Below are positions 23,071 through 36,322 of a stretch of 64,000 nt of DNA, piece by piece. The notes under the pieces are model-generated. The model was given only the letters and a program-made list of their open reading frames with translations. It was not told the DNA's origin and ran no database searches. Location: positions 9,610,001-9,674,000 of the forward strand of contig CM059625.1 of the NCBI GenBank assembly GCA_030435675.1. Reading direction: 5' to 3'. Position numbers and translations under genes: made by a program. The stretch comes from Steinernema hermaphroditum. Its lineage: Eukaryota > Nematoda > Chromadorea > Rhabditida > Steinernematidae. The first letter of the stretch is position 1, and each line of letters begins with the position of its first letter.

Positions 23071-25204
23071 TCAAATGTCCTCGTTTGTGAGATTCACAAA
23101 GACTTTTCCTGATTCACCGGATCTTCTGCAACAGAACTGATGCAAGTTGATAAGAGCCCCTTTCCTAAATGCTCAATTATTTAGCAGGTATGTGATTTAT
23201 TTCTTACGAGAATGGACTCCGAATGTTCAGTCTGTTGCCACCGACGTGGAAGTGAGTATATCTGTACGCGTTAAGCCTTTCGTTCGTAGTCATTGCTGAC
23301 ATAATCTGAAAGTAAATCAATAAAGATATGTAAAAGCACGTACACGTACCTGGTACACTTGCATTGATAGCATAAAGAGAATCCAGACAAACACAAAACT
23401 GTGTATTATTAGCCACATTGTTAGCCAGCCATTGCAGTCTAAGCCGGCGGCCGGATAAGCGTCGCATTCGTCCCTAATATCTAAAAATCAAGGAAATCGA
23501 TGAATGGAGGCATGCCCGAAAGTAATAACTTACAGAAAACGGTACCTGTTAAGACAATAACTAAACCGGCGAACAACGAAAGGAGATACATTATGAAGTG
23601 CCAGTGGTTTTTCAGACCAATGCAGTTATTAATCCAGGGACAATGATGGTCAAACCGCGCTACACAACGGTTACAAAACGCACAGTGCTTTGATCGAGGT
23701 GGACGGGTGAGCAAGCACGTTTTGCAGAAGCTATGCTGAGTAGGAGCTTCACTTTCGTACATCCCAACAATCATCGTGCATCGTTCCTACAAACATAACA
23801 AGAGGATATAATCATTCGTCAAGGAAGACCAACCTGGTAAGACGCTTTGAGATGTCCAGGATCGGTTGTGAACAGATAGTAAGTGAACCATGGTACCAGT
23901 ATTAGCAGTGAGAAAAATGCCGTTCTCAAAATGAATGGAGTGTGGGAGTCGTAGAGGAAAAACCAATTCACAATGGTTATGAGCTTCAATGCCAATGCAG
24001 CCCCCATAGGTAGTACCAATAAGCTGTTCTTGTTTGCGACCAATCTAAAACAACAATGCCTAAATACGAATCTCATCCGTACTTACATATAAGACCAATA
24101 GTGTAGAAAACAGATTATAATGAACAACGAAGCCTTAATCACAACTGGAATCGACACATTCAGAGCTACAGAAGTGAGCAGAAAAAATGTGAATGGTAGA
24201 GAAAATATTATTCTGTCCACAAGTTTCTGAAATGATTTCAAGCTGATATCGGCTGATGTAGCAATTCTGAAACGTACGTCGTCCTCCTTAATCTTCTGAG
24301 CCCAAGTTGAGGCAAGTAACCCGTTTTTCCTTGAAGCTATCTCAAGCTGTCGTATTGCGTATGAATCGCCTGTGCGCCGAGCAATATCTAATGGTGTTTC
24401 CTTTTCCTTGTTTGAAATAGTGAGATCGACGTTCAGATCCAAGAGAACTTTAAGCGCTACATGGTTTCCTTGGACAACAGCCCAGTGCAATGCTGTGTTT
24501 CCGTAGTTCGCATCCTTTCGGCTTAAATCGGCGCCCATAGTAGCCAGCATATGCAGTGGATCGGTATTGTAAACCTTAAACGCAGCCCACATTGCTGGTG
24601 TCATTTGAGTTTCATCAGGAGTGTCCGGCGATTGCCCTTTAGCAAGTAAATAAGCCACGACTGGAGTACATGCGAACTGCACAGCAACATGAAGCGCAGT
24701 AAATCCTTAACCGAACTTCATAAACATTGGTTAGTGATTAACGAACCTTCAACATCGCGAAGGTCAGGATTCGCTCCGTTCTGAATCAACAAGGCGACGA
24801 TTCTGGCATGTCCGTGACGTGCAGCCCAATGAAGAGGAGTCGATGCCAGTACGCCTCCTATGGCATTCACCTCGCATCGCCTTTCGATCAGTAACTTTGC
24901 AGCCTAAACAAAAATTGAGGATAATCATGGAACACTTGGATGAACGTACATCATAGCGATTGTTTATCGCAGTCCAGTGCAGCAAAGAGCAGTCATCCGC
25001 GTCAACGGCACTAGGACTTGCCTCACCGGAGTCGAGAAGATATCGGAGTCGGTCGAGATTTCCGTACTGAGCCGCCTGGCGAGCGTCCATCAGAATTTCT
25101 GGCGAGGAATTGAATTTCGGAGCGCCTTCGGTGCTTAAAGATGTGGAACTACTCGCAAAGCTTGAGTTCTCACAATCATCATCTGTGTTCGGTTGTAAGT
25201 TCAT
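23071..25204 (-). CDS. ZDHHC17: Ankyrin-repeat DHHC palmitoyltransferase, HIP14/ZDHHC17 type
   Basis: This enzyme S-palmitoylates membrane and synaptic proteins, mainly at the Golgi. Exons: 24950-25204, 24747-24903, 24087-24705, 23834-24044, 23534-23786, 23350-23480, 23208-23305 and 23071-23164. All phases agree, giving about 605 residues (family about 630). The N-terminal half has ankyrin repeats (for example [19 protein letters not shown] and [20 protein letters not shown]). Membrane spans and the catalytic Cys-rich domain follow: [20 protein letters not shown], then [17 protein letters not shown] with the active Cys in DHHC. A TTxE-type motif ([11 protein letters not shown]) and the family block [16 protein letters not shown] close the protein. 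The start is the Met of MNLQPNTDD; an acceptor-like CGTACAG just upstream suggests a spliced 5' UTR. Confidence 0.96.
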
Positions 25205-26345
25205 CTCGATTACTGTACGCGAAAACATATATTAAAGCATAAACATAGAACACTACCTTAGGCAGCTGAGCTCGAACCTAGTCCTGCTGCCATCAGCAAG
25301 GGAGAAAATCTGAAAGATCCAGCCGTGTTATCTGATCTGCATAAGCGCGCAAAAACTAGAAAGACAATGCGAAGCTCCTATCAGAGACGAGGCATCGGTG
25401 TGGCAATGCGCGCACAGCAACAGACTGGTGTGAGCGAACGTCAAATATGGCACAGAAAATCGTTCCTAGTAAACGCGCTCCACAAAAATTCATCAACTAT
25501 CTGTCAAATTAAACAAATTACTTATTGCAAGCTTTCTGTCGCTAACGAAAAGAAAAGCACAGTTTACCAGCTGACTAATGGAGTGGTCATTCAACATCCA
25601 AACGCCAACGTCAAATGGTCGAAAAACCTGTTTCAGAAGCACATATCATCATAACTGTTAAATATGATTTCATGAGTAAGTACATGGCTCACTTTGCGAC
25701 AACAATTACATATGAAAACGGAAGCATTCACAATCGCGTGCTGCTTTAGAAAATGTTGCTTCTGCACTTGTTTGAGAATAAACATAATCCGACATCTACC
25801 AGTTTATTTTCGAAATAAAACTGAACTTTCGGCATTTTCAAAGAGAACTGCGTACTTTTTAGAGCTTTGTTATGGCCGCATGTGATAATAACGAAGTGCG
25901 CGTCCATATAAGCATTTTCGCTCTCGATCGACATTTTTGACACGTGTCGGGAATTCCATAGCGGCCACCCTGAACTTGCTTCCGCAACCATGCATCTTGA
26001 GCGGTAATTATTCCATTCGGTCAAAGTGCGAGTGGTTTAATAGTAGAGCACGTAACCATAATGGCATCCATCACTTTCGATTAGCCTATCGATTGATTGT
26101 CGCCTCCACTATTACTTCAGCTGGGATCTTACTTCTTTGGTTGTGTCGTTGCGCGTATAACGCATTGCTGTCGATATCGTTCATCGGAATAGTTGTATGA
26201 TAATTTCAGGCTTTATATCACTTAGAGTTTCAAAACTAAGTGACCTAGCAGCTGTCTGAGCGTTAACTCATAGTATGTTTACTTCCTAAGACCTTTCTTT
26301 ATTATCGTCAGTCAACCACGACGGTTACCACCCACTCGCAGCATA
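25205..26345. other. Intergenic region between divergent DHHC and Rab genes
   Basis: The two genes are transcribed away from each other, so both promoters should lie here. No other coding signal was recognised. The frame at 25325-25654 (+, 109 codons) has no domain. Confidence 0.5.
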
Positions 26346-27107
26346 ATGAACTACAAGTACACGTTCAAAATCGTCGTGGTTGGCGACCACAACTGTGGAA
26401 AATCGTGTATCCTTCTGCGCTTCTCGGAAAACACTTTCCGAAACGACCACATCAGCTCGTTGGGAGTCGATTTTAAATTGAAACCGATTGTATTGGGCAA
26501 GGATCGCGTTCGGTTAGAACTGTGGGATACAGCCGGAATGGAGAGATACAGGTATATTTTATGAACATAAAAAGTCGCTTACACATGATTTTAGAACCAT
26601 CTACAACTCCTATTATCATTCTGCCCACGGCATAATGTGCGTTTACGATCTTACGGACGAGCGGTCATTTGAGAATCTGGAAAACTATTGGTTGAAAGAG
26701 ATCCGCAAGAACGCTCCGCAGAATGCCGTTCTCATGTTAGTGGGCAACAAGGCCGACTTAGAGGACGAGAGAAAGGTCGATTTCAAACGCGCTGAAGAGT
26801 AAGTTCTTACCAACTGTTTACGATAATGACTTGTTTTGTTTGAAGCTTAGCCAAGCGCATTGGGGTTTCACTGTACGAAGTAAGCGCGAAAACTGGCATC
26901 AACTGTGAAGAAGCGTTCACGGAACTGGCCTCTGCCATGCGCGATCGAATGCTTGTTTCTTGTATGCATTCAGACAGTGAGGACTCAGACCATCTAGGAT
27001 CGGCGTTTCACGTCGATGGAGTAGTCGGAGACTACAAGACCGGCAACTCAATTACGGGCAGTTTAAGTTGCTGTACAGGAGGGAACCCTCCGCCCACGTT
27101 CGTTTGA
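26346..27107 (+). CDS. Divergent Rab-type small GTPase
   Basis: Rab GTPases recruit tethers and motors to membrane compartments. Exons: 26346-26551, 26595-26798 and 26846-27107, giving 223 residues. The fold motifs are clear: P-loop GDHNCGKS, switch I region ending SSLGVDFKLK, G3 LWDTAGMERYR, G4 GNKADLED and G5 EVSAKTG. RabF-like elements such as YYHSAHGIMCVYDLTD are present. Three points are unusual: the P-loop has His-Asn where Rabs have Ser-Gly, the catalytic Gln of DTAGQE is Met, and the protein ends CCTGGNPPPTFV, with its Cys pair ten residues from the end rather than a terminal CC or CxC prenylation motif. GTP hydrolysis may therefore be slow, and membrane attachment atypical. I cannot assign a Rab subfamily. 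Poly(A) signal at 27573. Confidence 0.93.
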
Positions 27108-27800
27108 TACTTATCATTTCCTCCTACTCGCCACAGTAGCAACCAAACGGCTTCACTGCTTTTCACTTCGATTCAAAAACGAATTGCTCAATTTTTGTTA
27201 TCGCTAGTCGCATGTTCAATGCGTTCTGTTGTTGTCCTGCTCACTTGTAAGAAAGCCCTCCCATATGTGCTTTTGTTGTTATGCCAAGTCGCCTTTTGCT
27301 CGCTTCATGCTCAATATTGGTGTCAATTCGCTTTAACTTCCGACCTTCAGTTCCCCACACTACAAGTGCATATTACTTCATATGAATCTCCTGTGTAATT
27401 TCAGTAAAAAAACCGTTTTTCTGAGCTATTATCACTTCCAAAACGTCTGCATTGTGCTTTCTTTAAGAATGCAAAGCCAAACGAGTAACAATAGTTGTAA
27501 CGTGTAAATGCCCACATGTAGCATAATGTCAATGTTTATCATGCGTAACACCGTGCATAATGTTTGTTCGTCAATAAATATTTGTCAGCATGTAAAAAGT
27601 TTGTATTATTTCTATAATTAATGCGTTCGGAGACTAGCGAATGAAATCCTTATCCTTAGTTGGAACACTTATACTGTTTGTATTTAAGTGAACGCCGGAT
27701 ATAAATTCGTTTATTCTATAGTTATACAATGAAAAGCCCGTTTCACGAAAAGTCTTTTAAGAGGCAATGTGAAGTGATGTGTATGTAGGGCACAAAAATT
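27108..27800. other. Convergent 3' region of the Rab and PANK genes
   Basis: A plus-strand AATAAA at 27573-27578 serves the Rab gene and a minus-strand AATAAA at 27710-27715 serves the pantothenate kinase gene. No coding signal is seen between them. Confidence 0.6.
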
Positions 27801-29441
<1,641 letters not shown>

Positions 29442-30680
29442 TTTAAAGAAAGTCTGCAGTTCAGTCGAACGCAATTGCAGGGCAAACGATCTCACTCTGT
29501 AAAAGGCGTTTTACGTATACATCGAAATAAAACCAAATATATCGGCAATTGTTGAGAAAACTATAAGCGTTTGAATAGCCGTGCTCCTGCCGAAATTAAG
29601 TGATAGAAAGCGAGAGAAACAGATGGGGTGACTGATTAGGAAACGCGACCACTATGAGTATGCACACATGAGATGCATGTGAACATCGCGCCCTAAAGTG
29701 GTTTGAGTGGTCGCTTGATGGTGGTACGGTGCAACATGCGATCGTTTGTTCCTCATCAGACGAGACCACAGTTGTAAGGTTTTAAATTCAATTGATGAAA
29801 GTGAACACAGTTTTACAAAAGTATCCAAAATTTTCGCGGCGCAATTTTAATCACATAAGATGTAAAAAAATAGCGAATGCTTATTGTTGTATGGGAATGG
29901 TAATGATTAAGAAGAGTGCTTTAATGAGGAACGTCACTTACTTGACACACTTAAATCCAAATTTTCATACTCGTGTGAGCTACTACCTAAGATTACTTAA
30001 CAAGAATTCAAAAAAGGATCATCATGTTACAATTGGTAATGTGAATTCTTAGTACAGCAACAAAAACGACTCTGAAAGAGCGAATGGCGATTGCGAACAT
30101 CTTTAGACGTTTCAAGACGGGCTGTCAGTAAGCGCTGTACTTTACGTAAACCATTTGATTAGTCCGTTATCATTATAAGACATTGTGATGGCTGTGATGC
30201 TAAGTCAATATCACCCCTGAAAGGTTATGGAAACGGCTGCTACCGGAAATGTTGCTTTCCTTTCGAGTACAGAATCTAGCGCCTTCATAGGCAGCACGCC
30301 TTTTTAAAGTACATCTCTTAATGTTTATTTGTGGTTATTTTGTGAACTGTGTCACAAAACGACTGATATGTAGAAAACAGAATGCGTATCATCGAGAAGA
30401 CAAAGAGTTGAAATGCACCGTCTTTTCAAGAAATGTTTCGATTTGCGATCCCATTTATCATGTTAAATCGATGCAAAACTTCCTGTGAGGTTATGAAGCG
30501 AGATCTAACACTGAGAGAAAGTGGAATTGGGCGGTGAACGGGTTAAACGGATGAAAAGAGCGCTCTCCTTAGTACCCTTTACCGAAAATTAGGCCGTGTT
30601 TTGACCCATTTCGCTTTATATCACACTTCTCGCACGGTCCGCAGTCCCCGTTGTCGAAAAATTTTCTTCGATTCACTGCA
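29442..30680. other. Divergent intergenic region, PANK and lustrin-repeat genes
   Basis: AT-rich sequence between two genes transcribed away from each other; both promoters should be here. The frame at 29792-30052 (+) has no domain and is probably chance. Confidence 0.5.
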
Positions 30681-32149
30681 ATGCTTCCTCTGTTGGTACT
30701 TCTATTGTTATCCGTATCGTTCGCCAAAGGTAAATGGCCCATATATTGCGCTTGTTGATTGCAAACGATTAGACAACATACCGTACTGTCCGAACGGCGA
30801 TGCTCCGAAAACAGATGAAGCCGGGACTGTTATCATCTGCCTTCCAGGTTGTTAGTTGATTTTAATCGCGGATTGTAAGTATCGAGATTTTAGGACAGTC
30901 TTCAAAAACCGTATGCGGCAAGGGGTACTCGTGTTTCTTTTCTGGATACAACTACCAGTGCTGTCCTCAGGGAGAAGACGAGGAGGAGGAGCCTCTGGAG
31001 TGCCCAATGAACGCACTAACCGTGCTCGACGCCGTAGGAGATCCTGTGAAATGTGACAAGGCAAAGTGCCCAAAGGTATTGAAGTGAGTCACGGCACCAA
31101 GATGATGAAGGTTTTGCAGGACACAATGTTTTGCTCGAAACAAGGATCAACGGCGATCTGCTGCGAATCTCTGCTAGCTGCTACGCAGGAGTCCACGCCC
31201 ATCAAAAAAGACGACGTCGAAAAGATGGAAGTCGTCGATGAAGAATGCCCAAATTCGGCCCTCACTGTTCTAAGCGATGATGGCCAACCCATAACGTGTT
31301 CGTCTGTCAGATCATGTCCACAAGTGAGTATGCAAATTGGGAATGCAATCATTCATAATTCTTTGTTAGAGCACGATGAAATGTATGTCTGTCGGAAAGG
31401 TATCCCTTTGCTGCGAGCCTCTGAGCAGCGCTTCGAGCAAAGAGGAAACGCTTTTCATCAAGGACACGCCCGAGTCTTCCATCAGAACACCCGCTCAACG
31501 GAAAACCGCTCAGAGCTTATTCAATCCACTCAAGTACGTGGAGAATGACGCCAAACTTCTACAGAAGGATCAACACAAGGAGCAAACAAAACCAAACAGT
31601 GGAATTATCTATGGTGAAAAAGAATTGTCCACTCTCCACACATCATCTGCCGTTGCATCAGGCACAGTGATCAAGAAAGCAAACATCACCTCGGCAGACC
31701 TTTCTCTCGACCACATTATAGTCAGCCCTCGGCTTGGAAACAAATCATCAACACTGCAAGTAAATACGACGCCGAAGAAGGAAGAAACAACACAACAACC
31801 GACAGTAACGGTGTCATCTACAAGAGCAACCACCACCATAGTCGATGTAGACATTAATTCAACAGTTGCATCAATTCCAAACGTCGATGTCGACATTGAG
31901 CAAACCGAAAAACCGCGTGCCCAGGGAATTCCAACAGCTCATGAGAAGGACTCGCAGTTTGAGTACAAGCCGCACAGTAGTGGTGGTTACGCTCTTTCTG
32001 AAAAAACTATCACCACACGACCACCTCTCCAAGGAAATGCGAAGAAAATAGCGCGCAAATTCTTGATCGATCAAATCAAGAGGGGGTGGCCATACGACGA
32101 CAGCTTCTATCGCCCTAACGGTAAATTCATCATTGAACAACACACGTGA
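30681..32149 (+). CDS. Secreted protein with three lustrin-type Cys-rich repeats
   Basis: Exons: 30681-30729, 30773-30847, 30894-31075, 31120-31323 and 31370-32149, giving 429 residues. The first exon is a clean signal peptide (MLPLLVLLLLSVSFAK). Three similar Cys-rich units follow, each starting with Cys-Pro/Asn-Pro and ending in Cys-Cys: CPNGDAPKTDEAG to YNYQCCPQ, CPMNALTVLDAVGDPVKC to TAICCE, and CPNSALTVLSDDGQPITC to VSLCCEP. The pattern fits the lustrin cysteine-rich family found in many nematode secreted proteins. The C-terminal half is a Thr/Ser-rich, probably disordered linker that twice contains VDVDI and ends in a basic, aromatic stretch (IDQIKRGWPYDDSFYR). Extracellular matrix, cuticle or lumen are possible sites; no function is known to me. 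Poly(A) signal at 32327. Confidence 0.88.
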
Positions 32150-32326
32150 CAAGTGCCTTTCCAGAGGAAGTTGAATTCGTCCGCAGTGGAAACAGATTAG
32201 CCGCAGTGCACTTCCCAAACTAAGCGAATCCGAGCATACATGATCTCCGACGGAGCTTCCACATCCAAGGCACCTACATTCCAAAGCTAAAATCTGTCTC
32301 ATACATTCATTTGAACAACAAGTAAT

Positions 32327-32332
32327 AATAAA
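32327..32332 (+). promoter_or_regulatory. Poly(A) signal AATAAA
   Basis: It lies 178 nt after the lustrin-repeat stop codon, in the gap shared with the convergent MRPL17 gene. Confidence 0.5.
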
Positions 32333-32476
32333 CAATCCTATTGCAATTCTCCGCCTAAATTCTTTTTCAGCGCTTCACCTAAGAGAACGTTTAACAGCGA
32401 ACATGAGCGTTCTTCGGGTTCAGCAATAACACTGGGAAACGGATTGCCTAAACATTCAAACTCGAGATAGAATAAC

Positions 32477-32985
32477 CTACGCAGAAAGTAACGAACCATT
32501 CAATTCCAGAATCGCAACATCCATATGACTGTAAATGACTCTTTTCTTGCGGATATATCCTTCGACACGTTGCTTTGGCAGTTGATAGATTGATGTGAAG
32601 GGTTGCTCAGCGCCTTCGTAGCGAGGTACAAGAACATCGAACAATTTTGTAACCAAGTCCTTCTCCATGACCCACCAGTTGACCATTTCCATTGTGTATT
32701 CGTCGTTGGCACCACGCTCAACCGCTAATTGGATTAACTAAACATAACACATAGCTTGAGAAAAACAACAACAGAGAGACTTACGCGTTCAGCGTACGGA
32801 CGAGCTTCAATAGCGCGGTTGTACTTTAATTCAAATCGCTCTTCACGGACCAATCGTGTAACGATTCGACGCAGAATTTCCAAGCGTCCTCTGTGAATAT
32901 CGATTCGAGCAGTCTTCAGACGTTGATGAATATGGCCTATTGGCGCTTGAATTCGGGGAAGCGACTGCGCAACTCTGGCAGCCAT
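32477..32985 (-). CDS. MRPL17: Mitochondrial large-subunit ribosomal protein bL17m
   Basis: It builds the large subunit of the mitochondrial ribosome. Two exons, 32785-32985 and 32477-32737, give 153 residues, near the family size. The family core is evident: RLKTARIDIHRGRLEILRRI, LVREERFELKYNRAIEARPYAER (usual [24 protein letters not shown]), then WWVMEKDLVTKLFDVLVPRY (usual [20 protein letters not shown]) and a closing MDVAILELNGSLL. The basic, acid-free N-terminus fits an import signal. A TTTCAG acceptor just upstream of the start suggests a spliced 5' UTR. Confidence 0.95.
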
Positions 32986-33681
32986 GCTTCCGAATCTTCC
33001 TGAAATAACAACAAATATAAACACTCAAGTGTAGTAAAATAAAATATGGATTAATCCCGGAGAGCATACAATAAGAGCAGAGCAAGACCAACTTATGCTC
33101 AAAGTAGAATCCATGAAAAGTAACAGACGGTCAAATCAAACGAAGCAGAACTTGAGACTCAGAAAGCGCAAGTTCGACAAGATACGCGACAGATTGACAG
33201 TATGCCGCGGACAATTATTCAGGACAAACGTCGCGAGACCACATCATTGCAAGCGTCTCTGTTGTTGTTTAACATCTCATAGCATCTCGCCCTCTCATTG
33301 GACACGAGTAGAATTTCTAGAGCCCGGCACAATTGATTTTCCTCACTACAAAGATGCCTTCCCATTACGAGAGGAAACTACTCATTACTTTTCACGCTTA
33401 CCACAGAAACGCCGTCGACGATACCGACAGTTCTTATTTTTGGCACACACTTCAGCGCTCTCTGTGTAATAATTCGCGTTACGGTCTTCCATATGTACAT
33501 GAACATTGCCTGTGCTTAGCGAGTAGATCGCACATACTTTTCAACTTCCAAACACTGTTATTCTTTTGTGGCCAATAGAATACAATGCAATTTTATCCAT
33601 TGCCGCGTGCTGTTCGCGATATATATCTTGCGGATTTCTATTATTACCCGATTTATGTTTTGAACATACAGATCCATCAAT
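32986..33681. other. Shared upstream region of MRPL17 and hid-1
   Basis: The two flanking genes diverge, so this 0.7 kb probably works as a two-way promoter. The frames at 33095-33469 and 33333-33578 (+) have no recognisable domain. Confidence 0.5.
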
Positions 33682-36322
33682 ATGGGCAACTCGGAGAGCA
33701 AAGTCGACTTCAAGCAAGTTGTTGCCGAGTTGGCTTCAAAACAGGGCCGTATAGACGATGGTTCCTTCTGGGAGCAGTTTTGGTCACCGTCCAACGTTGG
33801 TTCTTCCCGTGATGTGTTCGACATGATCCCAGTGAAAGAGATCAGAACTTTGCGCAACAAATCGCCAGAGAATCTAGCCACGCTTTGCTATAAAGCTTTC
33901 CAAACAATTGTCGCGGCCAGAAACGCAATGGGTGGTGATCACAAGAAGGTCATCAACTGCGTCCGTCTGCTCACCAGAATCCTTCCGTTCATGTTCGAGG
34001 ATGCTGAATGGCGCAGCTATTTCTGGACCTCTGTCAGCGCCGGCGACGATGAACCGACTACTTCTCCCGATGTACCGATGGCTAGTACTCTGCTAGGAAC
34101 TCTGAGTGATCTCCTATTCTGCCCGGACTTCACGGTTGCATCTAACTCTGCAGTATGTTCTCTAATTCATCTTCACAAAATCGTATTTTCATTGAAGGAG
34201 GCCGAAAATCTATCAACCATCGATAGTTGCCAATACATTTGGGAAGCAGGAGTGGGATTTGCAACAAAACCTGCGTCAAATCCAGAGTATGACGCGAACC
34301 GAGCCGAGATATTAAAGCTACTCCTAACATGCTTCTCAGAAGTGATCTACATTCCGCTTACAGGTGATTCGCTGACCTTAAGAGCGTCCTACAGTTAAAT
34401 TTGTAATATTCAGATCCTAACAGAATGCGGTGGATAATGCGATTTACATCTGCAGAAAATCGCCATGTTCTTCCACTGTTCACTTCTATGTTGAACATTG
34501 TCTGTGCATATGATCCAGTTGGCTACGGTGTTCCATACAATTACCTAGTCTCAACCGATCACCGCGAACCTTTGGTTCAAGCAGCGCTCCATGTTCTGAT
34601 AGTTTGTCTTGACAAAGACTCGCAGCCTGCTAATGATGAAGTAAGTTTGCCTTCATGCGAATACACCCTCTGTGTTCAGTCCGGATACGCAGACAATTTC
34701 TTCATAAACTACCTCTCTCGAATTCACCGAGAAGAGGACTTCGAGTTTATGCTTAAAGGCATAACACGACTTCTCAACAACCCTTTGCATTCGACTTATT
34801 TGCCCAATTCAACCAAGAAGATCTCCTTCCATCAAGAACTCCTCATTCTTTTATGGAAATGTTGCGAATACAATCAGGTACCGCGAAAAGAATCTTCTTT
34901 ATTTCATATGCTTTGTTACAGAAATTCATGTACTTTGTGCTGAAAACAAGCGACGTTTTGGAAATTTTAGTTCCCATTCTGTTCCACATAAACGACTCTC
35001 GAAACGACCAAGGTAATAACGTTGTGTGTTGCAGAAGAAGAAAAAGCGTTTTTAGCACGAGTGGGCCTGATTCACATGGGCGTTTTCCTGATTCTACTTC
35101 TGAGTGGTGAACGCAACTTCGGCGTTCGATTGAACAAACCATACACGGCTAGAGCCGCCATTGACGTACAGAGTTTCACAGGAACGCACGCTGACCTCCT
35201 GATTATCGTGAGTGGAAACGATAAGTTCTAATGACGATGTGAACTCAGGTTTTCCACAAACTAATTACCACAGGCAACCACCGACTTCAGTCTCTCTTTG
35301 ACTGCTTATTGACAATCATTGTAAATGGTTTGTTTAGTAACTTTCTCTCCTGGGCTATGGACAATCGTTTTAGTGTCGCCTTATCTTAAATCAATTTCAA
35401 TGACGGCAGCTAATAAGCTGGTTCATCTCGTGGAAGCGTTCAGCACGTCCTGGTTCCTTTTCTCAACACCAACCAACCATCACTTAGTGTTCTTCCTTCT
35501 CGAAGTCTTCAATAATATTATTCAGTACCAGTTTGACGGAAACTCGAACTTAATCTACACTATCATTCGTAAACGTCAAGTATTTTACCAACTAGCCAAT
35601 CTGAGTAGCGATTCGGCAGCCATAGCCAGAAGCTTATCCGGAAGGAAAACAAAAACAACAGTTACTGAAATCGTCGAGCAGTTGAAATCCTCAACGTCTG
35701 CAGCGACCTCTCCAGTTTCGCAACTGTCATCCGCAGTTGGAGGTATAATCTAGATAAAAGCTATAATAAATAAGCGGGATTTTCAGAATTAGCTAACCCT
35801 TCCGTAAACCCAACTCTCGCTGCCACTCCTGACATGACGGGAAAAAACGACTTTGCCAGCGGCCAAGAATCATTAGCAAACAGTGACACTTGGACACCGA
35901 CACCTGAATGGGTGGAATCATGGAAGAGCAAGCTACCACTGCAAACAATTATGAGACTGCTCCAAGTTCTCGTCCCTCAGGTGGAGAAAATTTGCATTGA
36001 CAAGTAAAGTTCTCATGCATGTGAGTATTTTAACAACGCGACGTTTAGAGGACTTACAGATGAAAGTGAAATTCTTAAATTTCTTCAACATGGTACCCTT
36101 GTCGGGCTATTACCGGTTCCACATCCCATTCTGATTCGGAAGTATCAAGCAAATGCCGGTACTAACCATTGGTTTAGAACTTATATGTGGGGAGTGATCT
36201 ACTTAAGGTACGTTTGTTTCACGCAGAGGTCTTATCAAGACATAAATTTGATTTATAGGAACACAGAGCCACCAATCTGGTACGATACGGAAGTAAATCT
36301 ATTTGAAATTCAACGCGTCTAA
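33682..36322 (+). CDS. hid-1: HID-1, dense-core vesicle and trans-Golgi trafficking protein
   Basis: HID-1 is a myristoylated peripheral membrane protein needed for neuropeptide sorting into dense-core vesicles. Exons: 33682-34363, 34414-34640, 34680-34877, 34922-35012, 35056-35207, 35249-35327, 35374-35742, 35787-36003, 36049-36207 and 36259-36322. They give about 745 residues, close to known HID-1 proteins. The N-terminus MGNSESKVDF is a myristoylation signal. Strong family blocks are WEQFWSPSNVGSSRDVFDMI, LARVGLIHMGVFLILLLSGE (by hand splicing, QARVGLIHMG), ERNFGVRLNKPY, GTHADLLIIVFHKLITTGNH, ANKLVHLVEAFSTSWFLFS and NHHLVFFLLEVFNNIIQYQF. The C-terminus ends TYMWGVIYLRNTEPPIWYDT and FEIQRV. 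Introns are very short (39-51 nt in several cases), and one of 39 nt is discussed in the findings. Confidence 0.97.

Noticed and set aside
35013..35034. A 22-nt intron in hid-1 (GTAATAACG...TTGCAG)
   Set aside because: A 43-nt intron using the next acceptor (TTTTTAG at 35055) restores the frame and gives DQARVGLIHMG, which fits the HID-1 family better. The 22-nt version would add EEEKAFL.
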